DNA of 64,000 nucleotides from Iris pallida (lineage: Eukaryota; Streptophyta; Magnoliopsida; Asparagales; Iridaceae), in NCBI GenBank assembly GCA_029216955.1, contig JANAVB010012151.1:15001-79000 (forward strand), read 5' to 3'. A model generated the notes under the pieces. It made no database searches, had not been told where the DNA came from, and saw only the letters and a program-made list of their open reading frames with translations. Positions 42,500-54,110 of this stretch are shown one piece after another. Position 1 is the first letter of the stretch. The number at the start of each line of letters is the position of its first letter. A program made the translations under genes and the position numbers.

Positions 42500-44647
42500 G
42501 GCCGAATGGAATAAGAGTTGAAACGTGGCTCACTGGTGGGGCTATGTCTAGTGGGAATATATGTGACCGGAACATGAGGACCTTTTATGCAAGTGAGTGA
42601 AACTGTCCCTTCTCTCATATTCCTTCATGCCTAATAAATTGGAATACTATGGTTATATGCTATCTCTTAAATTGTGATGCTTTAGTTGCTAAATTGATAA
42701 AGATGCTTTTGTTGGCGAATGTGGCGATGATTACTACATGAACATCAAAGCTGCTGAATGATACCATATGAACATTAAACTGTTGAATGAATAACACTTG
42801 AACTACTAATATAAATTGATGCCATAAAAAGAATCGATAATGTACCTTATGTTTAATGTTGCTGAAACAAATGAATCACTTAAATAATGAGATGACGTGT
42901 AAATGATATATGAGAAATGAGCTGGCTATGTTATTGACACAAAGAACTGATTGAAACACTTTGATCATGTACACTCAGGGTAGCTGTTGCAAAGATATAA
43001 AATATTATCTATTTTTTATAAGCAATAAAAAAATAAATAAATGTCCCTATTAAATGAATAAATATTATATTCCTTGTTGAAAGGAAAGATATAAGAAATG
43101 TTGCAATGGGTTGATGAAATAAGAAACGGTGAGGCTTGGGATCATCGAGATCACCAAGTGGAAATGATGGAATGATAAATCATTGAACATGACGTGATGA
43201 GATAAGATAATACACTGTTTCATTTACTTTCTTTAATTTTTACCATTCGATTATGTTCACGATCGAGTCGGACATGCAATCGCATGACCATGGACAAGTT
43301 ATGCTTAAGGGGGTGACTACTTCCTCGGACGGTATGCCCAGCGCTGGGGTCGATCTAACCATTGGGGAAGTGTAAACGTACTTTAAGGGTACGTGGTGTC
43401 GGGACCTTTCATTCGGGCTCGTAACCCGGTAAAATGGCATATCGATTACCATTGAAGTCCTATATGAAAACGTCCTAAATGGTGCACTAACACTAGTGAT
43501 CATGTAGTCAGGATGCACGCTAATAAATATTTTATGCAGGCATAGTAAGTATACTATCTAGCTTGTATTTGATGTAGGTACGAGGGAGTCGACTATCGGT
43601 AAGAAATCACTTATTATGATATGGTTATTTACATGTTGAATTTAACTTGCCTGCTTAACATGCTAATCGAAGTGATGCCATAATGTTGTCGTTTCTATAA
43701 GTACTGCTATAGTCTACTGAATATGATAACACCAGTATGCTACAATGATGTCTTGCTATGAAACATGGTTAATCAGGACATACATGCTAAATTGTTGCTA
43801 TAAAGTGAAATATGAGAATACATGCTGCCTATGAATTATGTTGCTCCTTACATGATAAATGACATAAACTGTTTACATGCTTCAATACGATATTGCCCAT
43901 GAACTGTAAACTGATGTTAGGCCCCAAATAGAAAGATCACTGCTAATAATGTTTACTTAGATGACCACTTAGTGTTGGTTTAGACGAGTGGGTTGGTTTT
44001 GCTCGCCAGTACATAGATGATGTACTGACCCACGTTGTCGACACTATTTTTAGGTGCTCATAAACTGTACAAGAAGATCGACTTGATTAGTCCTACGGCA
44101 TCGAAGATTTGTTGGGCATGCAGAAGCTCTCCGTACACAAGATGATGTCTTATACTTATAAAGGGCATAATGTTTGGAACATTGTAATTAGTTGTACCGG
44201 TGAGTTGTAAGCTAAGTCGGCATATCCGGTTGTAAGTATATGTATCAAGTATCAATGCAAGCCTTATGGCATGATTTTTAGTTGTCTATCAAATGTACTG
44301 TGAGATATCTTGTAAACTTTGCGTTCTAATGCAAGTCTTGTACTCTATTTCAATTATCAATAAAGACATCTTATTTCTACATACCACTATATGACTTCAA
44401 GTTATCTGCTTATTTTTGCTGCTACAACTCAATAATGTGTTCTCTTCAATGAGAAAGAATGTCCTAATTATTCAATTGGTTTGTTTCTGCCGCTGCGATG
44501 TGTTCCTATTTGAAGATTATCGATTATGTTTCTATCTTTGCCTTATACAAGTGCAATACCATACTTGTACGACATCACGTCCAAGCAAGGACGAACGATT
44601 CAGTGCGAATCAAAGCGAAGATGAACGATTCGAATCAGGGCGTGACA

Positions 44648-47600
44648 AATTGGTATCAAAGTACGACTTTACGTCCTTGGACTCTTTTTTGATTCGTTTC
44701 AAATCAAAGTTGCATATGTGATTTACCAAAGTAGCTTTCGCGATTACTCAACGTTGCTTCCGCAATTAAATCAAATATTGCTTTTACGATTATCCTGAAT
44801 GTTGTTTATGTAATCATTCTAAGTTTTCTTATGTCTGGAAAGTTTTTATTGACCCTCTTGGCTGCTCACTGGGTGTTCCATGCAATAAGTCTAAAGACAA
44901 TGTGATGCCCCTGAATGTTTGCTTGTTGTTAGTTTGGACACCAATGACCCAACAATGACTCGATGCCAATGTATGCTATGTTATGAATGATGTTCGGAAT
45001 GTTGGAATAGAGAAAAAAGTTGCCATGTGTGTTGTAACGTGTTTGAGAATTACATGTTATATTGGGAATGAATTTTGAATAAAATAATTGATGGATGAGT
45101 TCAATAGAATTGATAAGTTGACTCATGTGTCGTACCTTGTGACTTTGAGACCCAGAGATGTTGGTTGTATAATGTGATCACTTTAGAACACAATTGTCCG
45201 GAATAGACTTGGGTTTGATATAGTTTGAGAATGGCCTCATTTCTGAGAGGTATATTGCCTTACCACTTTAGAATGAGATGTATGGTGACCCTTTCTATAG
45301 AATAGCAATGAGTCTATCTATGCACAGTGGGTAGTGCTAAGACTTAGCTGAAAGTCGTACCTTGTTGCTAGGTGACTCGAGTGTCCCTTGATGGTGATGT
45401 TATGCTGGGTAGAAAGAAATGTCGAAAAGTGTAACAAGTGCCTTGGTTGGAAAATTGTACAGTCAGGTGATGAATCAGACCAGTCGGATGAATATTTTAC
45501 TGTGGGTAATAGATTTGGCAAGAAAATAATGCGGCATAGAACATTGACGATATTTGCGATTAGTTGGATGCAAATTATGTGTAGCTATTACAAGTTGGTT
45601 GCTAAGTTGAATGTTTTAGAACTATTGTCAGTGACTCAGATGAATGTGGAAAATCTGTGCCGTGACCCTAAGTGTGATAGATGCTAATCCATCTTGACCA
45701 CCAAAGGATAGATTAAGTGATATATGAGTTCATGCTTGAAGAGATGGATAGTCCATGTATATATGCGTGTATGCTCGAGAATTTGAATTGTATCACAAAA
45801 GTAACAAGTAGTGCCCTGAATACTTGTGTTGCATAGAGAATGGTTAATTGATACATGAATTGTCGGATTGAATGGAATGAACTACTTGACCCATGCGGTA
45901 TGAGATTGTACGAATGTCAGTTTGAGATTATTGTAGCTAGAAAACGCATGGGATTGAGCATCACAAAATGTGTTGGATAGTGTGACGGTATAGACGATTG
46001 TCGGTTGGGATATAGATTGTTGGCTTATGACTTAGTGGTCTGACTTTGTCAGACATACCGAATAGTATGATTTCATAATTCTGTTGAGACTATCGGAATC
46101 AATGAACCTTGAATAACTAACCTCGGTATATAGATTCGTATGGGTACGAAGGAATTAGAATAGAAATCGAATCGTTAGAAATTTACTTGATGGATTATTA
46201 GATCGTTGGGAATTGTATGTCGGACTAGAAATTACACTATAATGTTACTAGATCGATTTTATTCGATCGTTGGGTAAGTCTAGAACGAGCCTCTATGGGA
46301 ATTAGTTCCTTGAGGATGACCATAGATAGACTTGACTCTAGATGTCGTGTGCTGCATAACCAATTGTCGGCATAGTCGACAATGGAGATTAGTTGTTCAG
46401 AGTGAGTTTATGTCCATAGGTTTGGGTAGAGTTGCTTGGAAATGTCGGTTGCATGTTGGCCTAAGAATAAGAAACTAGTATGACCCTAATAGACATCCAC
46501 TCTAGGGGAGTCACCCGAATGAATAAGTTTAGCTATCGGTGAAGCTAACCATAGAGACTTGGCCAAATAATAGGATGACTGTTGGCGACCCATAGGATGA
46601 CCCTTTTTGTATTAAACGAGAGATGGTGGTAATGAGTATGACCTAAGGAAGTATATGCTGCAACGAGAGTCTTAGAGATGTTTGAGTATTGATAAGTAAT
46701 ATGTCGGCCTTGGCGAAAACTGTAATCATGGGATGAGACTTGAGTTGTATGTATCGAGTAGTGAATTGTTCTATAAGATGCAATTGACTGCTCATGATAG
46801 AAATGTCGGGTCGGTATCTAAAGTCAGTTAGCTAGAGTAACCTCAAATGTTGTGTATCAAATTTGAAAGATGGAATGTTGCATAGAATTGTACTCTTGAC
46901 TCAGGTAATTGATAATAAGTGGCCCTCAAATTTGTACCTTTAGAAATAGTGAATTGCCTCAGTGGAAAGCGTTGTTAGATTCGGAAAGGAATAGGAGTTT
47001 CATATTAATTTTGTGAATACTTAGTATGGTTGGTTTCAAATTAGACCCTTGGCCTGACGATTAGAAATATTGTGCTTGGATAAAGAACTTATCTGAGTAC
47101 TCACTGATGTTAAGTGTTATGGCTTGAAAGATTGCAATTGTGGCGAAGCAAACGCAATAAAAAGTCAAATGAAATGATGCTAAGATGGATTTGGGTAAGA
47201 GAGTTACACATGTGGCTTATCGAATTGAACTATCATGGAAGTTGGCTGAAATATATATATATATATTGGGGACTCTTAAGTATGTGTATGGATCCAAACG
47301 AAGTGATAGGCTGCGACCGAGATAACACTGTCGGAAGAGCTTATCAAATTGCACTAGCATGGACTTTGGCTGAAATGCATATATTTTGGGGATGCCTAAG
47401 ATATGTGTATAAATCCAAACGAAGTGGTAGGCTGCGACCAAGATAGAGCTGCTTGAGAGAATGTTGGTAAATCAATGAGAAGTGTAAATATTTTGGAAAA
47501 GAGAAAGATGGATTGAATCGTTGATGGATTAAGTGGTACAGTTGGATAGCTATTTCAAAATGGCCGAGTGTGCCGAAATGGATATTGAATTAAAGTCGAA

Positions 47601-47688
47601 TGAGGAACTTGTTGTGACTAAGTGAATTTAGTAGAATGAGTTGTTCCCTTAAGTTTCAAGAGCGAAACTTTTTCTGAGTGGTATATTA
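44648..47688 (+). mobile_element. Non-coding interior of element A
   Basis: A primer-type site tggtatcaaagta begins at 44651. Six-frame reading shows only short open frames without family motifs; the longest (45388-45687, 99 codons) has no recognisable domain. 47215 to about 47450 is a 124-bp tandem duplication. The interior ends in a phrase like the gypsy tail (aagtttcaagagcgaaactt, then tttctgagtggtatatta), suggesting that it derives from a Ty3-type parent. Confidence 0.75.
47215..47450 (+). repeat. 124-bp tandem duplication in the interior of element A
   Basis: Units start gcttatc(g/a)aattg at 47215 and 47339 and share tggctgaaat, gtgtat, atccaaacgaagtg and aggctgcgacc. They differ at roughly one site in six, and the first contains a short (TA) run. 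Confidence 0.85.
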
Positions 47689-49921
47689 TGTAATGCCCCC
47701 CTCCGTACGAGGCATTTGGTTGGCTTGTTGGATGCGATCAGAAGTTGGACCAAGACTTGTATTGGAAATCAAAGGAATTGGGACTGATGCAGTCTCTTAG
47801 ATGGCCGGATGGAATAAGAGTTGAAATGTGGTTTACTGGTGGGGCTATGTCTAGTGGAAATATGTGTGACCGGAACAGGAGGACCTTTTATGCAAGTGAG
47901 TGGAACTGTTCTTTCTCCTTTACTCCTTCATGCCCAATAAATTGTAGTATTATGTTTTATGTTCTATCCCTTAAATTATGATGCTTTAGTTGCTAAATTG
48001 ATAGAGATGCTTACGCTGGCTAATGTGGCGATGATTACTACATGAATATCAAATGATGCCGAATGATATCATACGAACGTTGAATTGCTTAATGAATAAC
48101 ATTCGAACTGCTAATATGAATTGATGCCATAAAATGAATCGATAATGTCCCTTATGTTTAATGTTGCTGAAACAAATGAACCACTTGAATAATGAGATAA
48201 TGTGTAAATGATACATAATAAATGAATTGGCTATGCTATTGACACAAAGAACTGATTGAAACACTTGAATCATGTACACTCTGGGTAGCTATTGCAATGA
48301 TATGAAATATTGCATGTTTCTTATAAGCAATAAAAGAATAAATAAATGTCCCTATTAAATGAATGAATGTTATATTCCTTGTTGAAAGGAATGATATAAG
48401 AAATGTTGAAATGAGTTGATGAAATAAGAAATGATGAGGCTTGGGATCGTCGAGATCTCCAAGTAGAAATGATAAATCGTTGAACACGACGTGATGAGAT
48501 GAGATAATACACTGTTGCATTTACTTTCTTTAATTTTTACCATGTGATTATGTTCACGATCGAGTCGGACACGCAATCGCATGACCATGGACAAGTTATG
48601 CACAAGGGGGTGACTGCTTCCTCGGACGGTATGCCCAGCGCTGGGGTCGATCCGACCATAGGGGAAGTATAAATGTACTTTAAGATACATGGTGTCGGCA
48701 CCTTTAATTCGGGCTTGCAACCCGGTAAAATGGCGTGCCGATTACCGTTGAAGTCCTATATAAAAATGTTCTAAATGGTGCACTAACACCGGTGATCATG
48801 TAGTCAGGATGCACGCTAATGAATATTTTATGCAGACAGAGTAAGTATATTATCTAACCTGTATTTGATACAGGTACAAGAGAGTCGGCTATCGGTAAGA
48901 AATCACTTAATGTGATATGGTTATTTACATGTTGAGTTCAAGTTGCCTACTTAACATGCTAATCGAAGTGATGCCAAAATGTTTCATTTTCTATAAGTAC
49001 TGATATAGTCTGCTGAATATGATAACACCAGTATGCTACAATGACGTCTTACTATGAAACATTGTTAATCAGGACATACATACTAAATTGTTGCTATAAA
49101 GTGAAACGTGAGAATACATGCTACCTATGAATTATGTTCTCCTCACATGATAAATGACATAAATTCTTTACATGCTTCAATATGATATTGCCCATAAACT
49201 GTAAACAGATGCTAGGCCCCAAATAGAAAGATCACTGCTATTAATGTTTGTTCAGATGACTATATAGTGTTAGTTTAGGTGAGATTATGTACTGACCCAC
49301 GTTGTGAGCACTCTTTTTAGGTGCTCGTGCTTGGGAAGTTCTATACAAGAAGATTGGCTGGATCAGTCCCACGGCATCGAAGACTTGCTGGGCATGTATA
49401 AGCTCTCCTTACACACGATGATGTCTTCTACTTATAAATAGCATAACGTATGGAACATTGTAATCAGTTGTACCAGTGAGTTGTAGCCAAGTCGGCATAT
49501 CCAATTGTAAGTAGATGTATCAAGTATCAATTTAGGCCTTATGGCATGAGTTTTAGTTGGCTATGAAATATACAGTGAGAAATCTTGTAAACTTTGCATT
49601 CTAATACAAGTCTTGTACTTTATTTCAATTATCAATAAATAGCTTATTTCTATATCACTGTGTGACTTCAAGTTATCTACTTATTTATGCTGCTATAAAT
49701 CAATAATGTGTTCTATTCAATGAGAAAGAATTTCCTTATTATTCAATTGGTCTGCTTCTGCCGCTGCGATGTGCTCCTATTTGAAGATTATCGATTATGT
49801 TTTCGTCTTTGACTTGTATAAGTGCAATACTAGACTTGTACGGCATCACGCCGAAGCGAGGATGGACGATTCGGTATGAATCAAAGCGAGGACGAACAAT
49901 TCTCTGAATCGGAGCGTAACA
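47689..49921 (+). repeat. 3' LTR of element A
   Basis: It runs from TGTAATGCCCCCC to gcgtaaca, 2233 bp. It has a TATA box tataaata at 49433-49440. At 47811-47820 it preserves the site that is interrupted by element B in the 5' LTR. Confidence 0.93.
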
Positions 49922-49926
49922 CCTAC

Positions 49927-50754
49927 TATCCTATATCAATGTGTATGATCCGCTGGTCTTTTTAAGTTAAGGTTTCCAACTTCACCCTCGAGTTTTTAGG
50001 TAGGTTTAATCTCAAAGGATATAAATACTAAATCTATTTCTTAAACCCTAGACCATACTTTCATAGATCACCTATCAGCCTTTAAATATTATATTACAAT
50101 TGGCTCTTTCTAGTCTACCATCTAGCACTCACGAATACGCCTACCCATTCTACACCTATCTATTGAGTAAAGATGGAAGTTAATGCTAGCAGATGCTCGC
50201 TTCATCATTCTATTCATAACGAGACCCTTTGGCCCCTTCCAACTAGTCTTCCCTAGGTGAGTATCGCTTCTGGTGGGAATCTGCAACTAATCTCTAAAAT
50301 CCTACTATATGTTCCCTCTAATTCCTCCAAACATCTCTTTCTAACCTAGACAAGATTAGAAGGGTTGTAATCCACTGGCCTAAAGTCTTTTGCTAGATTT
50401 AAGTCATCAATAAGAATCCTATATTACCTATCTGATCTTCTCGGTCTACCTAATAGAGGTACCTACCCAATCCTTTCTTAATAATCATCCCCTTTTATAA
50501 TACTCTATCAACTATGTTCTATCCAATGATGGAATAAATGGTTCACCAAGCATGAACGTTCGTCTTTCCGAAAAAAGGAATGACGAGAATCTAAAACAAG
50601 AAGATCAAGGACGTTGATCGACTTAAATTTCGAGCTTCAAGGACAATGGATAAATTCAAAAGTTTTTTCAAGACAGTTGTGCATTGAGATCCTATTATAT
50701 TATCCTATCGTATGCCCATTCGGTACAGTAACATAACTGAAACGTCTTACTATA
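49927..50754 (-). mobile_element. Interior start of the minus-strand family-D element
   Basis: Directly below the candidate primer site (50770-50755) the minus strand resembles 8910-9030 and the stretch after 34106. No gag motif was recognised up to the insertion of element A at 49926. Confidence 0.5.
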
Positions 50755-50770
50755 CCTGCATGAGCCACCA
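50755..50770 (-). promoter_or_regulatory. Candidate primer-binding site of the minus-strand family-D element
   Basis: The minus strand reads TGGTGGCTCATGCAGG, eight bases after the LTR end gtgtgaca (50779). It is the counterpart of 8894-8909 and 34091-34106. Confidence 0.5.
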
Positions 50771-50778
50771 TAAAAATA

Positions 50779-51415
50779 TGTCACACTTCAGTTCCAAAAT
50801 ATATAGGAACGCAAGACATGAGCATGCCAGTTGTACGATTAGATCGAATAAGTATTACTAATTTAATAGATTTATCCTAATCGTAGTATGCTGTAAAGTA
50901 AACTAAATCTACTCTATCTCAACGATGTCTCAATCCACAATAATGAAAAAAAAAATAAAAACAAATAATATATGTCATAGTCTACAGCCCATTAGCATAT
51001 ATATTTGGAATAGACCCGAGGAATAATAGAGGTCCAGAAAAACTAGGCTAAGTAAGCAAGATATAACAGAAAAGGAAATAGAAAGCAAGGAAATAGAAAG
51101 CACGAGAAAATGATAAACTAATACTACAAGCAATGCCTGAACCCTGCAGCCAAAATCATACCATCCACTTGTTCTATACTATAAGATCAGCAACAATCTG
51201 AAGAGATCACCAGGTCCTCAGGGGGACGTAACAAGATACAACAACTAGCCATAATATAAATAGTAAAAGTAATATACATGAATATGAATATAACTGACAA
51301 GAGAGACTATCCATCTAAGTGTATGCACTTGACGACTACTTTGGGATTATACAGGTAGGTAATGAGTGATATTAGAGTCAACTAATATTACGAATATACT
51401 AGCATACTCCCACCC
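50779..51415 (-). repeat. Family-D LTR, end part of the 5' LTR, minus strand
   Basis: On the minus strand it includes cttgttacgtccccctgagg then acctggtgatctc, matching 38497-38535 of LTR F, and ends gaactgaagtgtgaca at 50779. LTR G separates it from the rest at 55872. Confidence 0.65.
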
Positions 51416-52499
51416 TGTAACACTCAGTTTTCCAAATAAGGGTAATTTTAAAATTTTGTAATTATAATTATTATTTATTGATATTTATTTCACATTATAA
51501 TTTTTGGTGATTTTTAATCATTTTTAAACTATTTAAAAACTGTTTTAAGTCATGACTTGTGATTTTGATGTGCTCCTAGTGAAACCCTAGAGACTGCATG
51601 ATCTAGAGCCTAACCATGTCATTAGGATGATTTAATTATCATTTTAGCTTGAGGATATTTTTGTCATTTAGTGAAATTTGAATTTACTTTAATTTATTGA
51701 ATTGGTGATTCCTAGTTTGGACTTTGACTCATTGAGACTTGTAGACTAGCCTAGAAGCTAACCCTAGCTATGGTGACCCTAGTCTAACTTAAGTTAACCT
51801 ATTTTATTCATTAGAAACTAGTTTTAAATAGGAGGATTAAGATTAAGTGAAGTCATTTCATGACTTATGATTTTAACTCATGACTTGTGATTTAATCACT
51901 TCATGACTTACGACTTAAACCCATAGGCCTATAACTTGAAGCCCTAACCCAAACAAACCCTACATGACCAGCCATAATAGGATTAATTCTCCTATTTAAT
52001 GCCCCTCTCCTTGTTCTTGCCTCTTTTGTGTGCTCAACCAAGTTTTCGAAAGAAAGATAAATCCCATCTTCCAAAATTCCTAGTAAATTCATTTTAAATC
52101 TTTTTTGATCCAAATCTTTTGCATATGATTCTAATAAACCTCTACTTGCTGATTTTGAGGAGTAATTTCATTCTAAGAGCAATTTGGGAGAATTTGGATA
52201 GCAACGGGAACGGTTTAATTTAGGGCTTTTCTTGATCCTTGCAACATATAGGTAAACCCCTCTAATTATATTAAATTCCTATTTTTATTGTATGGTAGCC
52301 TAGATCTAGGTGTGCCCTAGCTATAGTAAAAGTTTGGTGTCATTTGCATTAGGTTTCGTGTCCATATCGGACACATATCAGTATTAGAGTGCATGTGTTT
52401 GATGAAATGCTTGAAAGGACTAAAAATTTGTAATTTCGAAAACTATTTTAACAAATTATAGTGCTATATATATACTTTGATTTCATGTCTTGTTGATTT

Positions 52500-53000
52500 A
52501 GTTTCTGACACGAATCGTGTCAGTTTGGACACGGGAACACGCACGCACGAGACACAGCACATGCCCGTGCAGTCCCCTGCTGCCCGATACTTCTGTAGGA
52601 CACGACACAACTTTTTAAGACACGATTTTTGGCACAGAGGTCGGGGCAACCTCTGCCACTATCCTTCCAAAATTTGGGGTGGGTTGGTGAAGTATTCGGG
52701 GAGTTATCCCCCTCGTACTGACCCGCACTGACACTGCACACGCGAGAGAAGCCCCACTGACACGGCTTTAAAACTCTGACACGATACGACCCTGACACGG
52801 TACAGGGTGATAAAACCCTAGCCTTATCCTTGACGTACCCTAGGACACGAGCACGAGCCCTCTGGTGTCATGTGTCGTGTCCTAGGTCACGTTGCACCTC
52901 TGAACGAGGCTGTCAGTGTGTCCTTTCTGCTGTGCACATGTTTTCGTAATTAGGACACATCGTGTCCACTTTTGTGGACACAAGACAACCTGGGTGACAC
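52500..53000. repeat. Cluster of GACACG / CGTGTC words in LTR G
   Basis: The words gacacg, cgtgtc and ggacac recur on both strands. 52507-52521 is the palindrome gacacgaatcgtgtc. Spacing is irregular. Peptides read here are not supported as genes. Confidence 0.8.
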
Positions 53001-53689
53001 CTACAACTGTGCACTAACCATCCCCAACCCTAAATTTGTGATATTAACATATAACTAGCTGTCAATTTCATTTTTCCCATTGTTTACTGATACATGCTCC
53101 CTGTTTTTGAATTTTCTAAAATTAGATTATAATTTAAACTGAATTTTGATGTCTAAATCACCATGTTAATTCAGTACATATGCATTAGTTTACTGTAATA
53201 TGGTTACATGTTTGGGTTGGATATTGTCAAGGGAAAATGGATTTTCGAATGGGATTGACTGATATGAAAACTGTCAATGCACTGTTTTGACTGTTTGAAC
53301 TCTTGAAATTTAAATGAGTTTTCAAACCATTTTTTCCATGATTAAATTACCATATTAATTCATATACATGTACATTAGGTTACTGTTAATGTGGTTGCAT
53401 GATTTGGTTTGAGGGTAGCAGGGAAATTGGGTTTTCGAATTGGGTTTAGGACTGTAGACTGATTTTGTGAACTGTCATTGAGTTTGGTATTCCTGGGAAC
53501 ATGCCCTGTTATCATTACCTATCTAACTAATTTCAATTCCCTATAGTTGAGCTCATTGGTCACACTGTGTTCCTGAGATTTAGTATAACACCCTACAGAT
53601 TTCTAGATACCACACTTGTTACATGTACACTCCCTACCTAAACTGTATACCTGAGAACACTTGAGCTAGCACTGTTATACACAACTATC

Positions 53690-54110
53690 ACTTTACACAT
53701 TATATTGCACTGTCATACTAATTTTAGTTTCTATACACACACATTTCCTTAACTTATTTTTCAGTCACCTTGACACTTATTTACAAGACACTACACATAC
53801 ACTAATCTATACACTAGCCTATGGCATATGTCACACACATACACACATAAAACTGTCATTTTGACACTCACACAAAACTAAGTTCATCCCTATAACACAC
53901 AAACCCATTGACACTTTATTCACTAAAATGCCTAAAACCTATTACACACACATGGCTCTTACACTTGGTCATGTATCCCACACACATGTTAGTTGTAACA
54001 CACATACACATCTAACCTACATATTGTATCACATATATCACACTCATGTAGTTTCACATACCCACATGATTACATGTACACATAGGCACATATACACATG
54101 TGCCTCTCCC
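53690..54110 (+). repeat. Acac-rich low-complexity stretch in LTR G
   Basis: Many short cacacaca, acatacac and cacacata runs lie close together. No gene is present; an open frame of H, T and Y residues here is due to composition. Confidence 0.8.

Larger units (their letters stand above)
39741..42504 (+). mobile_element. Mini LTR retrotransposon 'B': 1.2-kb LTRs around a 330-bp interior, target duplication ggccg
   Basis: LTRs lie at 39746-40980 and 41311-42499, both starting TGTAGTGCCCCGC and ending g(c/t)..tgaca. The flanking five bases, 39741-39745 and 42500-42504, are both ggccg. The uninterrupted sequence is seen in the 3' LTR of element A near 47811-47820 (gatggccggatggaataag). The interior 40981-41310 contains a primer site tggtatcagagc (40984-40995), matching initiator-Met tRNA use, and a polypurine-like end (cttcttttcggtgggtaatta), and nothing else. 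It has all signals for retrotransposition but no gene. Confidence 0.95.
39626..44647 (+). repeat. 5' LTR of element A, split by element B
   Basis: 39626-39745 and 42505-44647 together (about 2.26 kb) align with 47689-49921. A TATA box tataaag is at 44157-44163 and a polyadenylation signal aataaa at 44359-44364. The join around element B is exact when one copy of ggccg is removed. Confidence 0.92.
39621..49926 (+). mobile_element. Large non-coding LTR retrotransposon 'A' (LARD-like), target duplication cctac
   Basis: The 5' LTR starts at 39626 (tataatgcc, the TG mutated to TA) and ends cgtgaca at 44647; the 3' LTR runs from 47689 (TGTAATGCCCCCC) to 49921 (gcgtaaca). The five bases on each side, 39621-39625 and 49922-49926, are both cctac. 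The interior (44648-47688, 3.0 kb) has a primer site tggtatcaaag at 44651 and a polypurine phrase before 47689, but no gag or pol motif in any frame. This is the design of a LARD, which moves with proteins made elsewhere. Element B sits in its 5' LTR. Confidence 0.9.

Noticed and set aside
45388..45687. 99-codon ORF in the interior of element A as a gene
   Set aside because: No domain, no codon pattern, and surrounded by equally long chance frames in a non-coding element.
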